Source of the DNA: Candidatus Omnitrophota bacterium
GTDB lineage: Bacteria > Omnitrophota > Gorgyraeia > B26-G9
DNA length: 18,154 nucleotides
NCBI GenBank assembly: GCA_003645745.1
Contig: QNCH01000005.1
Location: forward strand, 1-18,154
Direction of reading: 5' to 3'
The position numbers were made by a program, and so were the translations under genes. Of the stretch, positions 1 to 7,876 are shown piece by piece. Positions within the stretch are counted from its first letter, which is position 1, and each line of letters starts with the position of its first letter. The notes under the pieces are model-generated. The model did no database searches. It was not told the origin of the DNA and saw only the letters and a program-made list of their open reading frames with translations.

Positions 1-865
1 GCAATTTAAAAATTAAATCTTTAATTTGCCTTCCAGTTATGTGCCTACGCATTAACTGCAATATTCTGTCATTAATATGCTGAATCGGCAAATCTAAATA
101 TTTACAAATCTTTTGTTCCCGCGCAACAACTTTAATCAAATTATCTGTGATGTTATTGGGATAAGCATATAAAATTCTAATCCAATGCAATCTTTTTATT
201 TGTACTAATTCTTTTAAAAGAACATCCAGACAATACTTGCCGTAAATATCTTTGCCATAAAATGTATTATCCTGGCTAACCAGAATTATTTCCTTTACCC
301 CTTTTTGGGACAAAAATTCAGCCTCCCGCGCAATTGACTCTATATTACGCGAACAATACCTGCCTCGTATCTGCGGAATAACACAATAACTACAAGCATT
401 ATCACAACCATCAGCAATCTTTATATATGCATAATGGCCTGGCGTAAGTAAAACCCTATGGAAATTCGGTTGATTTAAATAATGGTTATTCTTAAATGAA
501 AAGCAACGTTTGCCTTTTAAGCAAGATTTTATAATTTTATCTATTTCCCCAATACTTCCAGTACCAACAAAAGCATCAACTTCCCCAAGCAAATCCGTTA
601 ATTCATATTTATAACGCTGAGCCAGGCATCCACAAACAATCAAAACTTTCAAACTTCCCTGTTTCTTCAGTTCCGCAAGTTCAAAAATTGTATCAATAGC
701 TTCCTGCTTAGCTTCCTGAATAAAAGCGCAAGTATTTACCAGCGCAATCTCTGCCTCAAAACAATTGCTGGTAATTACAAAACCATGCTCTTGCAGAATA
801 CCTAAGATAATCTCAGAATCAACTAAGTTTTTTGGACATCCTAAACTTATCAGTAATACTTGCAT
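1..865 (-). CDS. rimO: Ribosomal protein uS12 methylthiotransferase RimO, 5' part (runs off the window)
   Basis: The first 288 codons are open in one frame and continue past the window edge, so the C-terminal part with the TRAM domain is missing. The start SLGCPKNLVDSE (residues 7-18) is the signature of RimO rather than MiaB. Cys10, Cys46 and Cys80 fit the auxiliary 4Fe-4S cluster of the N-terminal UPF0004 domain. Cys154, Cys158 and Cys161 form the CxxxCxxC radical-SAM motif. RimO adds a methylthio group to a conserved aspartate of ribosomal protein S12, using two iron-sulfur clusters and S-adenosylmethionine. The ATG at 865 is chosen because it gives the standard short lead into the signature. 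The start codon lies 7 nt from a repeat element that fills the gap to ftsK, and the ribosome-binding site is weak (a GAG about 10 nt upstream, inside the repeat end). The gene may be read through from ftsK. Confidence 0.95.
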   Translation of the reverse strand, partial: MQVLLISLGCPKNLVDSEIILGILQEHGFVITSNCFEAEIALVNTCAFIQEAKQEAIDTIFELAELKKQGSLKVLIVCGCLAQRYKYELTDLLGEVDAFVGTGSIGEIDKIIKSCLKGKRCFSFKNNHYLNQPNFHRVLLTPGHYAYIKIADGCDNACSYCVIPQIRGRYCSRNIESIAREAEFLSQKGVKEIILVSQDNTFYGKDIYGKYCLDVLLKELVQIKRLHWIRILYAYPNNITDNLIKVVAREQKICKYLDLPIQHINDRILQLMRRHITGRQIKDLIFKL

Positions 866-871
866 TATTAT

Positions 872-1042
872 CTACTCAAACGTAATTGGTTTGTAATTTT
901 ATGACATTCCCCTCACACTGCATATTGATTCGTTCTTCATTCGCAAATCATTAGGCGCAGCAAGCTGCGCCTGCGGTTTAACTTAGGTCAAAACGTTCCA
1001 GGGAAACGCCTAAATTTTACAAACCAATTGCGTTTGAGTATA
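872..1042 (-). repeat. Long inverted-repeat element, copy A (MITE/REP-like)
   Basis: This copy fills the whole ftsK-rimO gap. One end reads ACTCAAACGTAATTGGTTTG (874-893). The other (1020-1042) is its inverted match, CAAACCAATTG followed by CGTTTGAGTATA. Just inside the second end it shares AAATTTAGGCGTTTCCCTG (minus-strand reading) with copies B and C. The centre holds a perfect hairpin, AGGCGCAG/CTGCGCCT with a 4-nt loop (953-972). It lies 2 nt after the ftsK stop and 7 nt before the rimO start. It is in the opposite orientation to copies B and C and has no coding capacity. Confidence 0.8.
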
Positions 1043-1044
1043 AA

Positions 1045-3306
1045 TCATTCAGGTTGCTGCTGCTGTTGTAAAGCAATCGCCTGTTCCAATGTATCAACCA
1101 ATACTTCCCTTGTTTTTGAGCCGCGGAACTGCCCCACAATACCACTATCTTCCATAATATCAATTAATCTGGCAGCACGCGCATATCCAAGCCTTAATCT
1201 CCTTTGCAGCATTGATACAGAAGCCTGTTTAGAATCAATCACCAAGTTAAGAGCTTCTTCAAGTAAATCATCTTGTTTAACTGTATTCATCCTGTTTACA
1301 GCTTTATGTTTATTCGTTAAAATCTCTTCTGAATAAACAGCACTACGCTGTGCTTTAACAAAACTTACTACATTTTCTATCTCTTTATCACTAACCATAC
1401 CGCCCTGAGCACGAATAAGCTTAAAAGTACCTGGTTTTAAAAAAAGCATATCTCCTTTTCCCATCAATTTATCAGCGCCATTGCTGTCTAATACAGTACG
1501 GGAATCAATTTTAGTGGCCACACGGAAAGAAATACGCGCAGGAAAATTAGCCTTAATAATACCTGTAATTACGTCAACCGAAGGCCTTTGCGTTGCCAGA
1601 ATCAGATGTATGCCTACAGCACGCGAAAGTTGTGCCAGACGCGTAATTAACGCTTCCACTTCTTTTGAACAAACCAGCATTAAATCCGCGAGTTCATCAA
1701 TAATGATCACAATATAAGGCATTAAACTCAACTCTACTTTTTTATCTCCGTCATCAATTTCTTTTAGCCCTTTCTCAATTTTACAATTATAGCTGGCAAT
1801 GTTCCTTACTCCGACTTTAGCTAAAACACGGTAACGCTCCTCCATTTCACTCACAGCCCACTCTAAAGCTCCGGCAGCCTTTCTTACATCAGTTACCACA
1901 GGGCAAATTAAATGCGGTAACCCATTATACATCAACATTTCCACCATTTTAGGATCAATCAAAAGTAATTTTACCTGTTCAGGCCCTGCTTGAAACAGTA
2001 AACTCATAATCAACGTATTTACACATACAGTCTTTCCCGAACCTGTTGCTCCGGCAATTAAAATATGCGGCATTTCCGTAAGATCCGCCATTAATGGAGT
2101 TCCTGAAACTTCTTTGCCAATTGCAAGAGTTAACACAGATTTTGAATTTTGAAACTCATTAGATTCTAAAATTTCTCTAAAATAAACTGTTTTTGCTTGT
2201 AAATTAGGCACTTCCACGCCTACAGTACCTTTACCGGGGATAGGAGCAACTATATGCACAGAAGGAGCTCTTAAATTCAAAGCAATATCATCACCCAAAT
2301 TTGCAATCCTGGTTATCTTCACTCCTGCAGCAGGCTGTAATTCATATCTGGTAATTACCGGGCCTTGTTCCACTTCAACAACTTTTACGTCTATACCGAA
2401 ATCATGCAAGGTTGCTTCTAATATTTTCGAATTTCCTTCAAGATCTTCTAAAATAATCCTTTTTCCCGTCTTGTCTGAAGTATTTCCAAGCAAATCACCT
2501 CCAGGAAGCTTATAATCTCCAATAACTTTTATTTTTACCGCAGGTATTTTAATTTTCTTAAGCGCAGAATTTTTAATTACCAGCTTGGGCTCAACCCTTT
2601 TCACTAAAGGCAGAGCAGTGCTTAAATCTACACTATTGTTATACCGTTTTACTTTAGTTACATTGGAAGCTAATTTTTCCCCCGGCAAAATAGCAAGATG
2701 TTCCTTTTCTAAAGAATTAGCGATAGCAACAGAGTCTAAATCATTTTTATTGTTCTTAACAAAAAATGTTTTAACTATTTTAAGTAATGCAGCTAAAATT
2801 TGCGATAAAATAGGTACAATCAAAAATTCTGTAGCCAAAAGAAACGATAAGGCAAAAAGAGTAGAAAGAATAACCAAAGCGCCTAATTTACCAAAATATC
2901 TAATTAAAGTCAGGCTGGTAAAAAAACCCAGAACTCCCCCAGTTTTAATACCTGCCATATTAGAAGGAAAATTCAAAGTGCTTAACATTGATGAAAATGA
3001 CCAGAGCATAAGCAAAAAACCCAGCAGTTTAGTAGATAAATTTCTGGTTAATCTGCCCATTACTTGGGCAATACCCCATAAAAAAAAAATACATGGGATA
3101 AAATAAGCGCTCATTCCTATGGAAAGGAATAGCCCACAGACAAAATAAGCGCCAACACATCCTCCCCAATTTTGTATATATAGATTAGGATTTGAAGTAT
3201 TAAAAGGAATGTCGTTTAGATCATAGGAAAAGAAACTAATTAAAAGGAATGCGCACAGCCCAAAAAGGATAACAGACCATGCTATCCTGATTTGCTTTTC
3301 ACTCAT
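1045..3306 (-). CDS. ftsK: DNA translocase FtsK/SpoIIIE
   Basis: This 753-residue protein has the full FtsK layout. Residues 10-180 hold about four hydrophobic membrane segments (for example 10-28, 50-82, 93-110 and 140-170). A polar linker follows to about 260, then the alpha and beta motor domains. Walker A is GATGSGKT (419-426) and Walker B is IIIDELAD (534-541); ATQRPS (571-576) is the usual sensor region. A winged-helix gamma domain (about 680-740, with LLEEALNLV and RAARLIDIMEDSGIVG) would read KOPS/SRS-type DNA polarity signals. FtsK pumps DNA at the division septum to clear and segregate the chromosome terminus. The start follows a GGAG sequence and lies 3 nt after the dut stop codon, so the two genes are probably co-transcribed and coupled. 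The tail ends in five glutamines plus PE, a small oddity. A repeat element begins 2 nt after the stop. Confidence 0.96.
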   Translation of the reverse strand: MSEKQIRIAWSVILFGLCAFLLISFFSYDLNDIPFNTSNPNLYIQNWGGCVGAYFVCGLFLSIGMSAYFIPCIFFLWGIAQVMGRLTRNLSTKLLGFLLMLWSFSSMLSTLNFPSNMAGIKTGGVLGFFTSLTLIRYFGKLGALVILSTLFALSFLLATEFLIVPILSQILAALLKIVKTFFVKNNKNDLDSVAIANSLEKEHLAILPGEKLASNVTKVKRYNNSVDLSTALPLVKRVEPKLVIKNSALKKIKIPAVKIKVIGDYKLPGGDLLGNTSDKTGKRIILEDLEGNSKILEATLHDFGIDVKVVEVEQGPVITRYELQPAAGVKITRIANLGDDIALNLRAPSVHIVAPIPGKGTVGVEVPNLQAKTVYFREILESNEFQNSKSVLTLAIGKEVSGTPLMADLTEMPHILIAGATGSGKTVCVNTLIMSLLFQAGPEQVKLLLIDPKMVEMLMYNGLPHLICPVVTDVRKAAGALEWAVSEMEERYRVLAKVGVRNIASYNCKIEKGLKEIDDGDKKVELSLMPYIVIIIDELADLMLVCSKEVEALITRLAQLSRAVGIHLILATQRPSVDVITGIIKANFPARISFRVATKIDSRTVLDSNGADKLMGKGDMLFLKPGTFKLIRAQGGMVSDKEIENVVSFVKAQRSAVYSEEILTNKHKAVNRMNTVKQDDLLEEALNLVIDSKQASVSMLQRRLRLGYARAARLIDIMEDSGIVGQFRGSKTREVLVDTLEQAIALQQQQQPE

Positions 3307-3309
3307 TTA

Positions 3310-3759
3310 TTAAACTCCAGTATGTCCGAAACCACCGCAATTACGCAAAGTATTGTCTAAGTCGCTGACAAGCTCTATTTCTACTTTAGACACCTTATTT
3401 ATCACCATTTGCGCAATACGCATACCACGTTTTATTGAAAAAGACTGCTTACCAAAATTAACCAAAATAATACTCACCAGTCCGCGATAATCAGAATCTA
3501 TAGTGCCTGGAGTGTTTAAGACTGTAATGCCATGCTTTGCAGCTAACCCGCTGCGCGGCCTAATCTGAGCTTCATATCCTTGAGGAATACTTAAATAAAT
3601 CCCGGAAGAAATCATTTTTACCTCACCAGGTTCAAGCACAAGCTGATTTAAAACATCAGCATATAGATCCATACCGCTTGAGCCGAGACTCATATATTTG
3701 GGCAAAGGCAAATCCGCGCAATCAAATTTCTTTTTTATTTTTAAAATAATTTCAGACAT
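3310..3759 (-). CDS. dut: Deoxyuridine 5'-triphosphate nucleotidohydrolase (dUTPase)
   Basis: The predicted 149-residue trimeric dUTPase hydrolyses dUTP to dUMP and pyrophosphate, which keeps uracil out of DNA and supplies dUMP for thymidylate synthesis. All five family motifs are visible: SSGMDLYA (27-34), PRSGLAAKHG (68-77), PGTIDSDYRGL (84-94, with catalytic Asp88 and base-stacking Tyr91), KRGMRIAQMV (110-119) and the C-terminal flap GGFGHTG (142-148). The ATG at 3759 is preferred because MSEIILKIKK aligns with the normal dUTPase start and gives the usual length. The reading frame stays open upstream to a GTG at 3804, but those 15 residues come from repeat-like intergenic sequence and the GGAGG there is too close to the GTG. 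The gene lies between pnp and ftsK, and its stop is 3 nt from the ftsK start. Confidence 0.95.
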   Translation of the reverse strand: MSEIILKIKKKFDCADLPLPKYMSLGSSGMDLYADVLNQLVLEPGEVKMISSGIYLSIPQGYEAQIRPRSGLAAKHGITVLNTPGTIDSDYRGLVSIILVNFGKQSFSIKRGMRIAQMVINKVSKVEIELVSDLDNTLRNCGGFGHTGV

Positions 3760-3775
3760 ATCAAAATTAAATTTT

Positions 3776-3835
3776 CTCCAAGCAAGGCAATGCCTGCTAC
3801 GCACCCCTCCTTCGTCGGGACTGTCCCTACAGAAT
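3776..3835. repeat. Possible dispersed-repeat fragment in the pnp-dut gap
   Basis: The gap between dut and pnp contains a GC-richer block unlike the AT-rich gaps elsewhere, including a small perfect palindrome GGGACTGTCCC (3818-3828) next to CTACAG. It could be a degenerate copy of a genome-wide repeat, because it stands out in composition and would be translated if the upstream GTG of dut were used. No second copy is in the window, so this is weak. Confidence 0.25.
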
Positions 3836-3900
3836 TATTGATAATTATTTTGTGGATATGGGCTGGCATAATGCAATAATATTCGTTTATTGAATAATCA

Positions 3901-3924
3901 GGCCTGCTGTTTTTTTCAGCAGCC
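3901..3924 (-). terminator. Hairpin just after pnp, possible 3'-end or processing structure
   Basis: Read on the minus strand, GGCTGCTG, seven A residues and CAGCAGGCC form a stem of eight pairs with one bulged G, starting 1 nt after the pnp stop codon. It lacks a following U-run, so it is not a classical intrinsic terminator. It could be an mRNA-stabilising or processing hairpin between pnp and dut. Confidence 0.35.
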
Positions 3925-3925
3925 T

Positions 3926-6007
3926 CTAATTAGCAATAGCCTGTTTTATACTTAAATTAATCCGCCCCATTTTGTCTTTTTCAATTACTTTTACTGTTAC
4001 CTGATCTCCAACTTTTACCACATCTTCCACATTTTTGACAAATTTATCTGCCAATTCAGAGACATGAATCAAACCTTCTTTATTTGGCAAAACCTCACAA
4101 AAAGCACCAAAATTCATCAACCGGGTTATTTTCCCCTGATAAATTTTTCCCACTTCAACTTCAGCAATTAGTAATCCAATCATTTCAAGAGCTTTCTGCG
4201 CTGCTTTTTCATCAACAGAAGAAACCGACACATTACCATCATCCTCAATATTAATCTTAGCTCCTGTCTCACTAACAATTTTTTTCACAATCTTACCGCC
4301 AGGCCCAATAATATCTTTTATCTTTTCCAGCGGAACTTTAACTACTGTAATCCTTGGAGCATATTCCGAAAGCTCAGAACGCGGCTGATTAATTGTTTTA
4401 ATCATTTCACCCAAAATAAAAAGTCTTGCTTTTTTTGCCTGAGATAAAGCTTGTTCTAACAGACTAAAATCTATACCCCCAATTTTTAAATCTAATTGCA
4501 TAGCAGTTATTCCCTGACTGGTGCCTGTAACCTTAAAATCCATATCCCCAAAATGGTCCTCTGCTCCCATTATATCAGTTAAAACAGCATACTTCTCACC
4601 ATCTTTAATCAACCCCATCGCGATTCCGCTTACAGGAGATTGGATAGGCACTCCAGCGTCCATTAGAGATAATGTCCCCGCACATACAGTAGCCATACTT
4701 GAGGAACCATTAGATTCTAAAATTTCTGATACCAACCGGATTGTATAAGGAAAATTTTCCTGTAAAGGCATTACAGGCAAAAGAGCCCGTTCAGCTAACG
4801 CGCCATGGCCTATTTCTCTACGTCCAGGACCGCGTAACGGCCTGACTTCTCCTACACTAAACGCGGGAAAATTATAATGCAGCATAAATCTCTTTTTTGA
4901 CTCTCCTTCAAGCGCATCAATCCTTTGTTCGTCATCGCTTGTGCCTAAAGTTGCTACTGACAAACTCTGCGTTTGCCCGCGGGTAAATACCGCGGAACCA
5001 TGAGTACATGGCAAAGCACTTACCTCACAAGTTATCTGCCTAACCTCTTCAAAACCACGGCCGTCAATTCTCTTCCCGGTTTCTAAAATTATTTTACGCA
5101 CCTGCTCTTTCTCAATCTTAGCTAATGCCGCAAGCACATCTTTGTCTGTGTATTCAGATTCATCATTGATAAGTTCAGCAATCAGCTGCTCAGCAACAGC
5201 ATCCATTCCTTCTTTTCTCTGATTTTTATCACTATTTTTAAAAACCTCAGCTAATTTTACAGCAGATAATTCTTTTACTTGCTCAAACAATTGCTGCGGC
5301 AATTCTTTTACACTAATCTCTAATTTTTGTTTACCACATTTTGCAGCAAATTCTTCCTGCAAAGCAATTATTTTGACTAATTCATTATGTCCAAATTTTA
5401 TCGCTTCTGCCATTAATTCTTCAGTTACCTGTTTACAGCCAGCCTCGATCATAACTACGCCATCTTTAGTGCCTGCAAGAATTAATTCTATTGAACTTTG
5501 CTCAATGTCTTCATAACTGGGATTAATAATAAACTGATCATCGATTCTTCCTATTTTCACTGCTCCTATTGGCCCGGCGAATGGAATATTAGAAATAGTT
5601 AAAGCCGCGGAACTGCCAATCATTGCTAAAATATCAGGATCATTCTTGCCGTCACTGGAAAGTACAGTAATCACAACCTGTATTTCATTTGTACAACCTT
5701 TAGGGAACAACGGCCTAATCGGCCTGTCAATAAGCCGAGAAGTAAGAATTTCTTTTTCTGAAGGCCTGCCTTCCCGTTTAAAAAAACCTCCGGGGATCCT
5801 GCCTGCGGCATAAGTTTTTTCTTTATATTCAACTGTTAATGGCAAAAAATCAAGGCCATCTTTTGCTTTTTCAGACATCACAACAGCAACCAAAACAACT
5901 GTGCCGCCATACTGCACCAATACCGAGCCATTTGCCTGTTTAGCCAATTTACCAGTTTCAAGGATTAAAACATCCTTACCAAATTCAATTTCTGTTTTTT
6001 CTAACAT
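3926..6007 (-). CDS. pnp: Polyribonucleotide nucleotidyltransferase (PNPase)
   Basis: This 693-residue protein has the complete PNPase order. A first RNase PH core occupies about 10-230 with FFKREGRPSEKE at 75-86. An all-alpha linker follows to about 305. The second, catalytic RNase PH core (about 310-545) has FTRGQTQ (341-347), GPGRREIGHGALAERAL (393-409) and the acidic EDHFGDMD (483-490). A KH domain (about 553-610) carries the GPGG loop (568-571), and an S1 domain spans about 618-687. PNPase degrades RNA 3' to 5' with phosphate and can add tails in reverse; it usually works as a trimer, often in a degradosome. The start lies 7 nt after the rpsO stop, with AAGGA inside the end of rpsO. The rpsO-pnp pair is a very common arrangement. 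The length and motifs look intact. Confidence 0.97.
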   Translation of the reverse strand: MLEKTEIEFGKDVLILETGKLAKQANGSVLVQYGGTVVLVAVVMSEKAKDGLDFLPLTVEYKEKTYAAGRIPGGFFKREGRPSEKEILTSRLIDRPIRPLFPKGCTNEIQVVITVLSSDGKNDPDILAMIGSSAALTISNIPFAGPIGAVKIGRIDDQFIINPSYEDIEQSSIELILAGTKDGVVMIEAGCKQVTEELMAEAIKFGHNELVKIIALQEEFAAKCGKQKLEISVKELPQQLFEQVKELSAVKLAEVFKNSDKNQRKEGMDAVAEQLIAELINDESEYTDKDVLAALAKIEKEQVRKIILETGKRIDGRGFEEVRQITCEVSALPCTHGSAVFTRGQTQSLSVATLGTSDDEQRIDALEGESKKRFMLHYNFPAFSVGEVRPLRGPGRREIGHGALAERALLPVMPLQENFPYTIRLVSEILESNGSSSMATVCAGTLSLMDAGVPIQSPVSGIAMGLIKDGEKYAVLTDIMGAEDHFGDMDFKVTGTSQGITAMQLDLKIGGIDFSLLEQALSQAKKARLFILGEMIKTINQPRSELSEYAPRITVVKVPLEKIKDIIGPGGKIVKKIVSETGAKINIEDDGNVSVSSVDEKAAQKALEMIGLLIAEVEVGKIYQGKITRLMNFGAFCEVLPNKEGLIHVSELADKFVKNVEDVVKVGDQVTVKVIEKDKMGRINLSIKQAIAN

Positions 6008-6014
6008 ATTCCAA

Positions 6015-6284
6015 TCATTTCCTTAATTTAAGTTTCACTAATATTTCTTTATATTTTTTAAAATTCTCACGTTTTAAATAATCCAACAACCTCCTTCGCA
6101 TGGAAACAAGTTGTAATAAACCCCTTCGCGAGCTAAAATCTTTTTTATGTATTTTAAAATGCTCTGTTAACCTATTAATTCTGGCAGTAAGTAACGCAAT
6201 CTGTACATCCGCAGAGCCAGTATCTTTATCATGCACTTTAAATTCACTAATTATTTTCTCTTTCTCCTGTTTCACTGTAGTCAT
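6015..6284 (-). CDS. rpsO: 30S ribosomal protein S15 (uS15)
   Basis: The 89-residue protein is exactly the usual S15 length. The family signature is clear: [16 protein letters not shown] (21-36), [15 protein letters not shown] (46-60) and [10 protein letters not shown] (63-72). S15 binds the central domain of 16S rRNA early in 30S assembly. The ATG at 6284 is fixed by a strong AGGAGGTG 8 nt upstream. An upstream in-frame start at 6323 would read through the Shine-Dalgarno and lie upstream of the predicted transcription start, so it is rejected. The gene heads the rpsO-pnp-dut-ftsK run behind its own promoter. The leader is only about 20 nt, which leaves little room for the S15-binding autoregulatory structure known from other bacteria. 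Confidence 0.97.
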   Translation of the reverse strand: MTTVKQEKEKIISEFKVHDKDTGSADVQIALLTARINRLTEHFKIHKKDFSSRRGLLQLVSMRRRLLDYLKRENFKKYKEILVKLKLRK

Positions 6285-6292
6285 TTTACTTT

Positions 6293-6300
6293 CACCTCCT
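6293..6300 (-). promoter_or_regulatory. Strong Shine-Dalgarno of rpsO
   Basis: AGGAGGTG on the minus strand lies 8 nt before the ATG at 6284. It is the strongest ribosome-binding site in the window and fixes the rpsO start 39 nt downstream of the longest possible reading frame. Confidence 0.9.
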
Positions 6301-6313
6301 TCTAAAAAAATAT

Positions 6314-6342
6314 ATTTTACCATATATATAGATAAATGTAAA
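6314..6342 (-). promoter_or_regulatory. Sigma-70-type promoter for rpsO-pnp-dut-ftsK
   Basis: On the minus strand a -35 TTTACA (6342-6337), a 17-nt spacer and a -10 TAAAAT (6319-6314) fit the housekeeping consensus. TGG directly before the -10 makes an extended -10. Transcription would start near 6307, about 20 nt before the rpsO ATG. The promoter lies between the HD-GYP stop (6358) and rpsO and so separates the signalling pair from the housekeeping block. Confidence 0.75.
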
Positions 6343-6357
6343 GAGCTTTAAAAAGGA

Positions 6358-7851
6358 TCAAAATTTCCATACCCATAAACTCTTACCTTTCTGAAAAATT
6401 TTATTTTTTGAACGTTTTACTGCCTGTACAAAAGCATCAACAATCACTGGGTCAAACTGTTCTCCGCTATATCTGACTATTTCAGCCACTGCCTGAGAAA
6501 TAGTCAGCTTCTTCCTATATGGCCTTTGCGATAACATAGCATCAAAAGCATCTGACACAGATAAAATTCTCGCCCCCAAAGGAATGTCGGAACCTTTTAG
6601 CCCGCAGGGATAACCATGCCCATCATAACGTTCATGATGATAAATAATCACAGGCAAAACATCTTTAAGCCTGTCTCCCATAGGCTCAATAATTTTTGCC
6701 CCAACACGCGAATGCTCGCGAATAATTTTGTAATCTTTGCCTGTTAACCTTGTTGATTTTTTAAGCAGTTTTTCAGGCAAGCTAATCTGGCTGACATTAT
6801 GCAAAAGTGCCGCATAATACAAACAACGCATTTGGTCGGAGGTAAGTGTTAATTCCATACCAATAGACATAACCACATTAATAAACAAATTTGTCCGGCC
6901 ATAATTATAAGCTCCGGAACTTAATATAGAGGCCAATGCTTTGATCGCGTTAAGAGTTAATTGTTCCTGCTCATCATACAACTGGGCATTTTTTATCGCA
7001 GTGACACCTTGTTCCGAAAGTGTAGTAAGAATTTCTAAATCAAAATGGCTGAAAGGCTTATTATTTAAACGTTGCGCGACACTAATAGAACCAATAACAT
7101 TCCCCTCTGAAACCAATGGAATACACACATATTCCACCATAAAAAATACTTTGCCAGTTTTTACTACTTTGCCATGGATCCCCTGTCCAATTTTTAAAGG
7201 CTGTTGTGTCGCGCTTTTCTTTTTCAAATCTACCACTGCACGCGGCACAAGAAAACGTTTATGCTTATCTAAAAGCATAATTGTGCATTTCTGAGCACAA
7301 AGTACTTGTAAAGCTAATCTGGCGATACGCGGCAACAACTCATCTAAAGCAAAAGTTGAACTGACAATTCGGTTAATTGTATGCACTGTAGATAAAGCTA
7401 CTGTCCTGGGTTTAATCGTTTCATACAAATTTAAAAGCTCAAACTCTTTTATAACATTTTCTACAGTAGCGCGAGTAAAAACATTAATTATGTCTAAAAC
7501 CGCGGGAGAAATTTTTGCCTTTAAATTACAAATTCCCAAATACAAAACAACTAAATCATTTTTTATAATCGGCAGGCAATATGTATAAACTTTATTCGCG
7601 TAAATTACATTTTTAAAAATATTTTTTTTCTTACTTTCAGTAATTAGCAGATTAATATTATCTATACAATGTTGGGTTTGCGGTTTTTCTTTGAAAAGGC
7701 AATTATTACAAATAAAATATTTTTTTCCGGCAGGAGGGATAATTACCCATAATGCATTGCCAGTAATAGCAGTAAGTGTTTTAATTTCTTCTTTCAAGGA
7801 AGGGTGGGCAACAATTTTTTTCAGCAATTCCTCTTGATGCAAATGTTTCAT
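6358..7851 (-). CDS. HD-GYP-type signalling protein with GAF domain and degenerate HD site
   Basis: Three parts are visible in this 497-residue soluble protein. Residues 25-125 are a possible sensory region with Cys48, Cys51 and Cys62, loosely resembling a PocR-like domain. Residues 155-295 look like a GAF domain (LLPRIARLALQVL, then IPLVSEGNVIGSISV). Residues 310-480 match HD-GYP cyclic di-GMP phosphodiesterases. The C-terminal half of the HD-GYP motif set is kept: His380, HHERYDGHGYP (405-415), Asp434 and RPYRK (443-447). The HD signature, normally HDIGK, reads HNVSQ (351-355), and the usual upstream GHSxRV histidine is absent (NYGRTN, 316-321). Catalysis is therefore doubtful; it could act as a cyclic di-GMP sensor or a structural partner. 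It starts 25 nt after the PilZ-domain gene and probably shares its transcript. The start is supported by a GGAG about 11 nt upstream. Confidence 0.88.
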   Translation of the reverse strand: MKHLHQEELLKKIVAHPSLKEEIKTLTAITGNALWVIIPPAGKKYFICNNCLFKEKPQTQHCIDNINLLITESKKKNIFKNVIYANKVYTYCLPIIKNDLVVLYLGICNLKAKISPAVLDIINVFTRATVENVIKEFELLNLYETIKPRTVALSTVHTINRIVSSTFALDELLPRIARLALQVLCAQKCTIMLLDKHKRFLVPRAVVDLKKKSATQQPLKIGQGIHGKVVKTGKVFFMVEYVCIPLVSEGNVIGSISVAQRLNNKPFSHFDLEILTTLSEQGVTAIKNAQLYDEQEQLTLNAIKALASILSSGAYNYGRTNLFINVVMSIGMELTLTSDQMRCLYYAALLHNVSQISLPEKLLKKSTRLTGKDYKIIREHSRVGAKIIEPMGDRLKDVLPVIIYHHERYDGHGYPCGLKGSDIPLGARILSVSDAFDAMLSQRPYRKKLTISQAVAEIVRYSGEQFDPVIVDAFVQAVKRSKNKIFQKGKSLWVWKF

Positions 7852-7876
7852 CTAAAGGTTATCTCCACATTGCTTT

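Noticed and set aside
1052..1072. Short glutamine-codon run at the end of ftsK as a functional microsatellite
   Set aside because: Only five glutamine codons are present, with mixed CAA and CAG, which is within normal variation for a protein tail.
3760..3804. GTG start of dut at 3804, adding 15 residues
   Set aside because: The extra residues come from repeat-like DNA, GGAGG is almost adjacent to the GTG, and the ATG at 3759 gives the normal dUTPase N-terminus and length.
6285..6323. Upstream start of rpsO at 6323
   Set aside because: It would translate the Shine-Dalgarno and lies upstream of the predicted transcription start; the 89-residue form is the family length.
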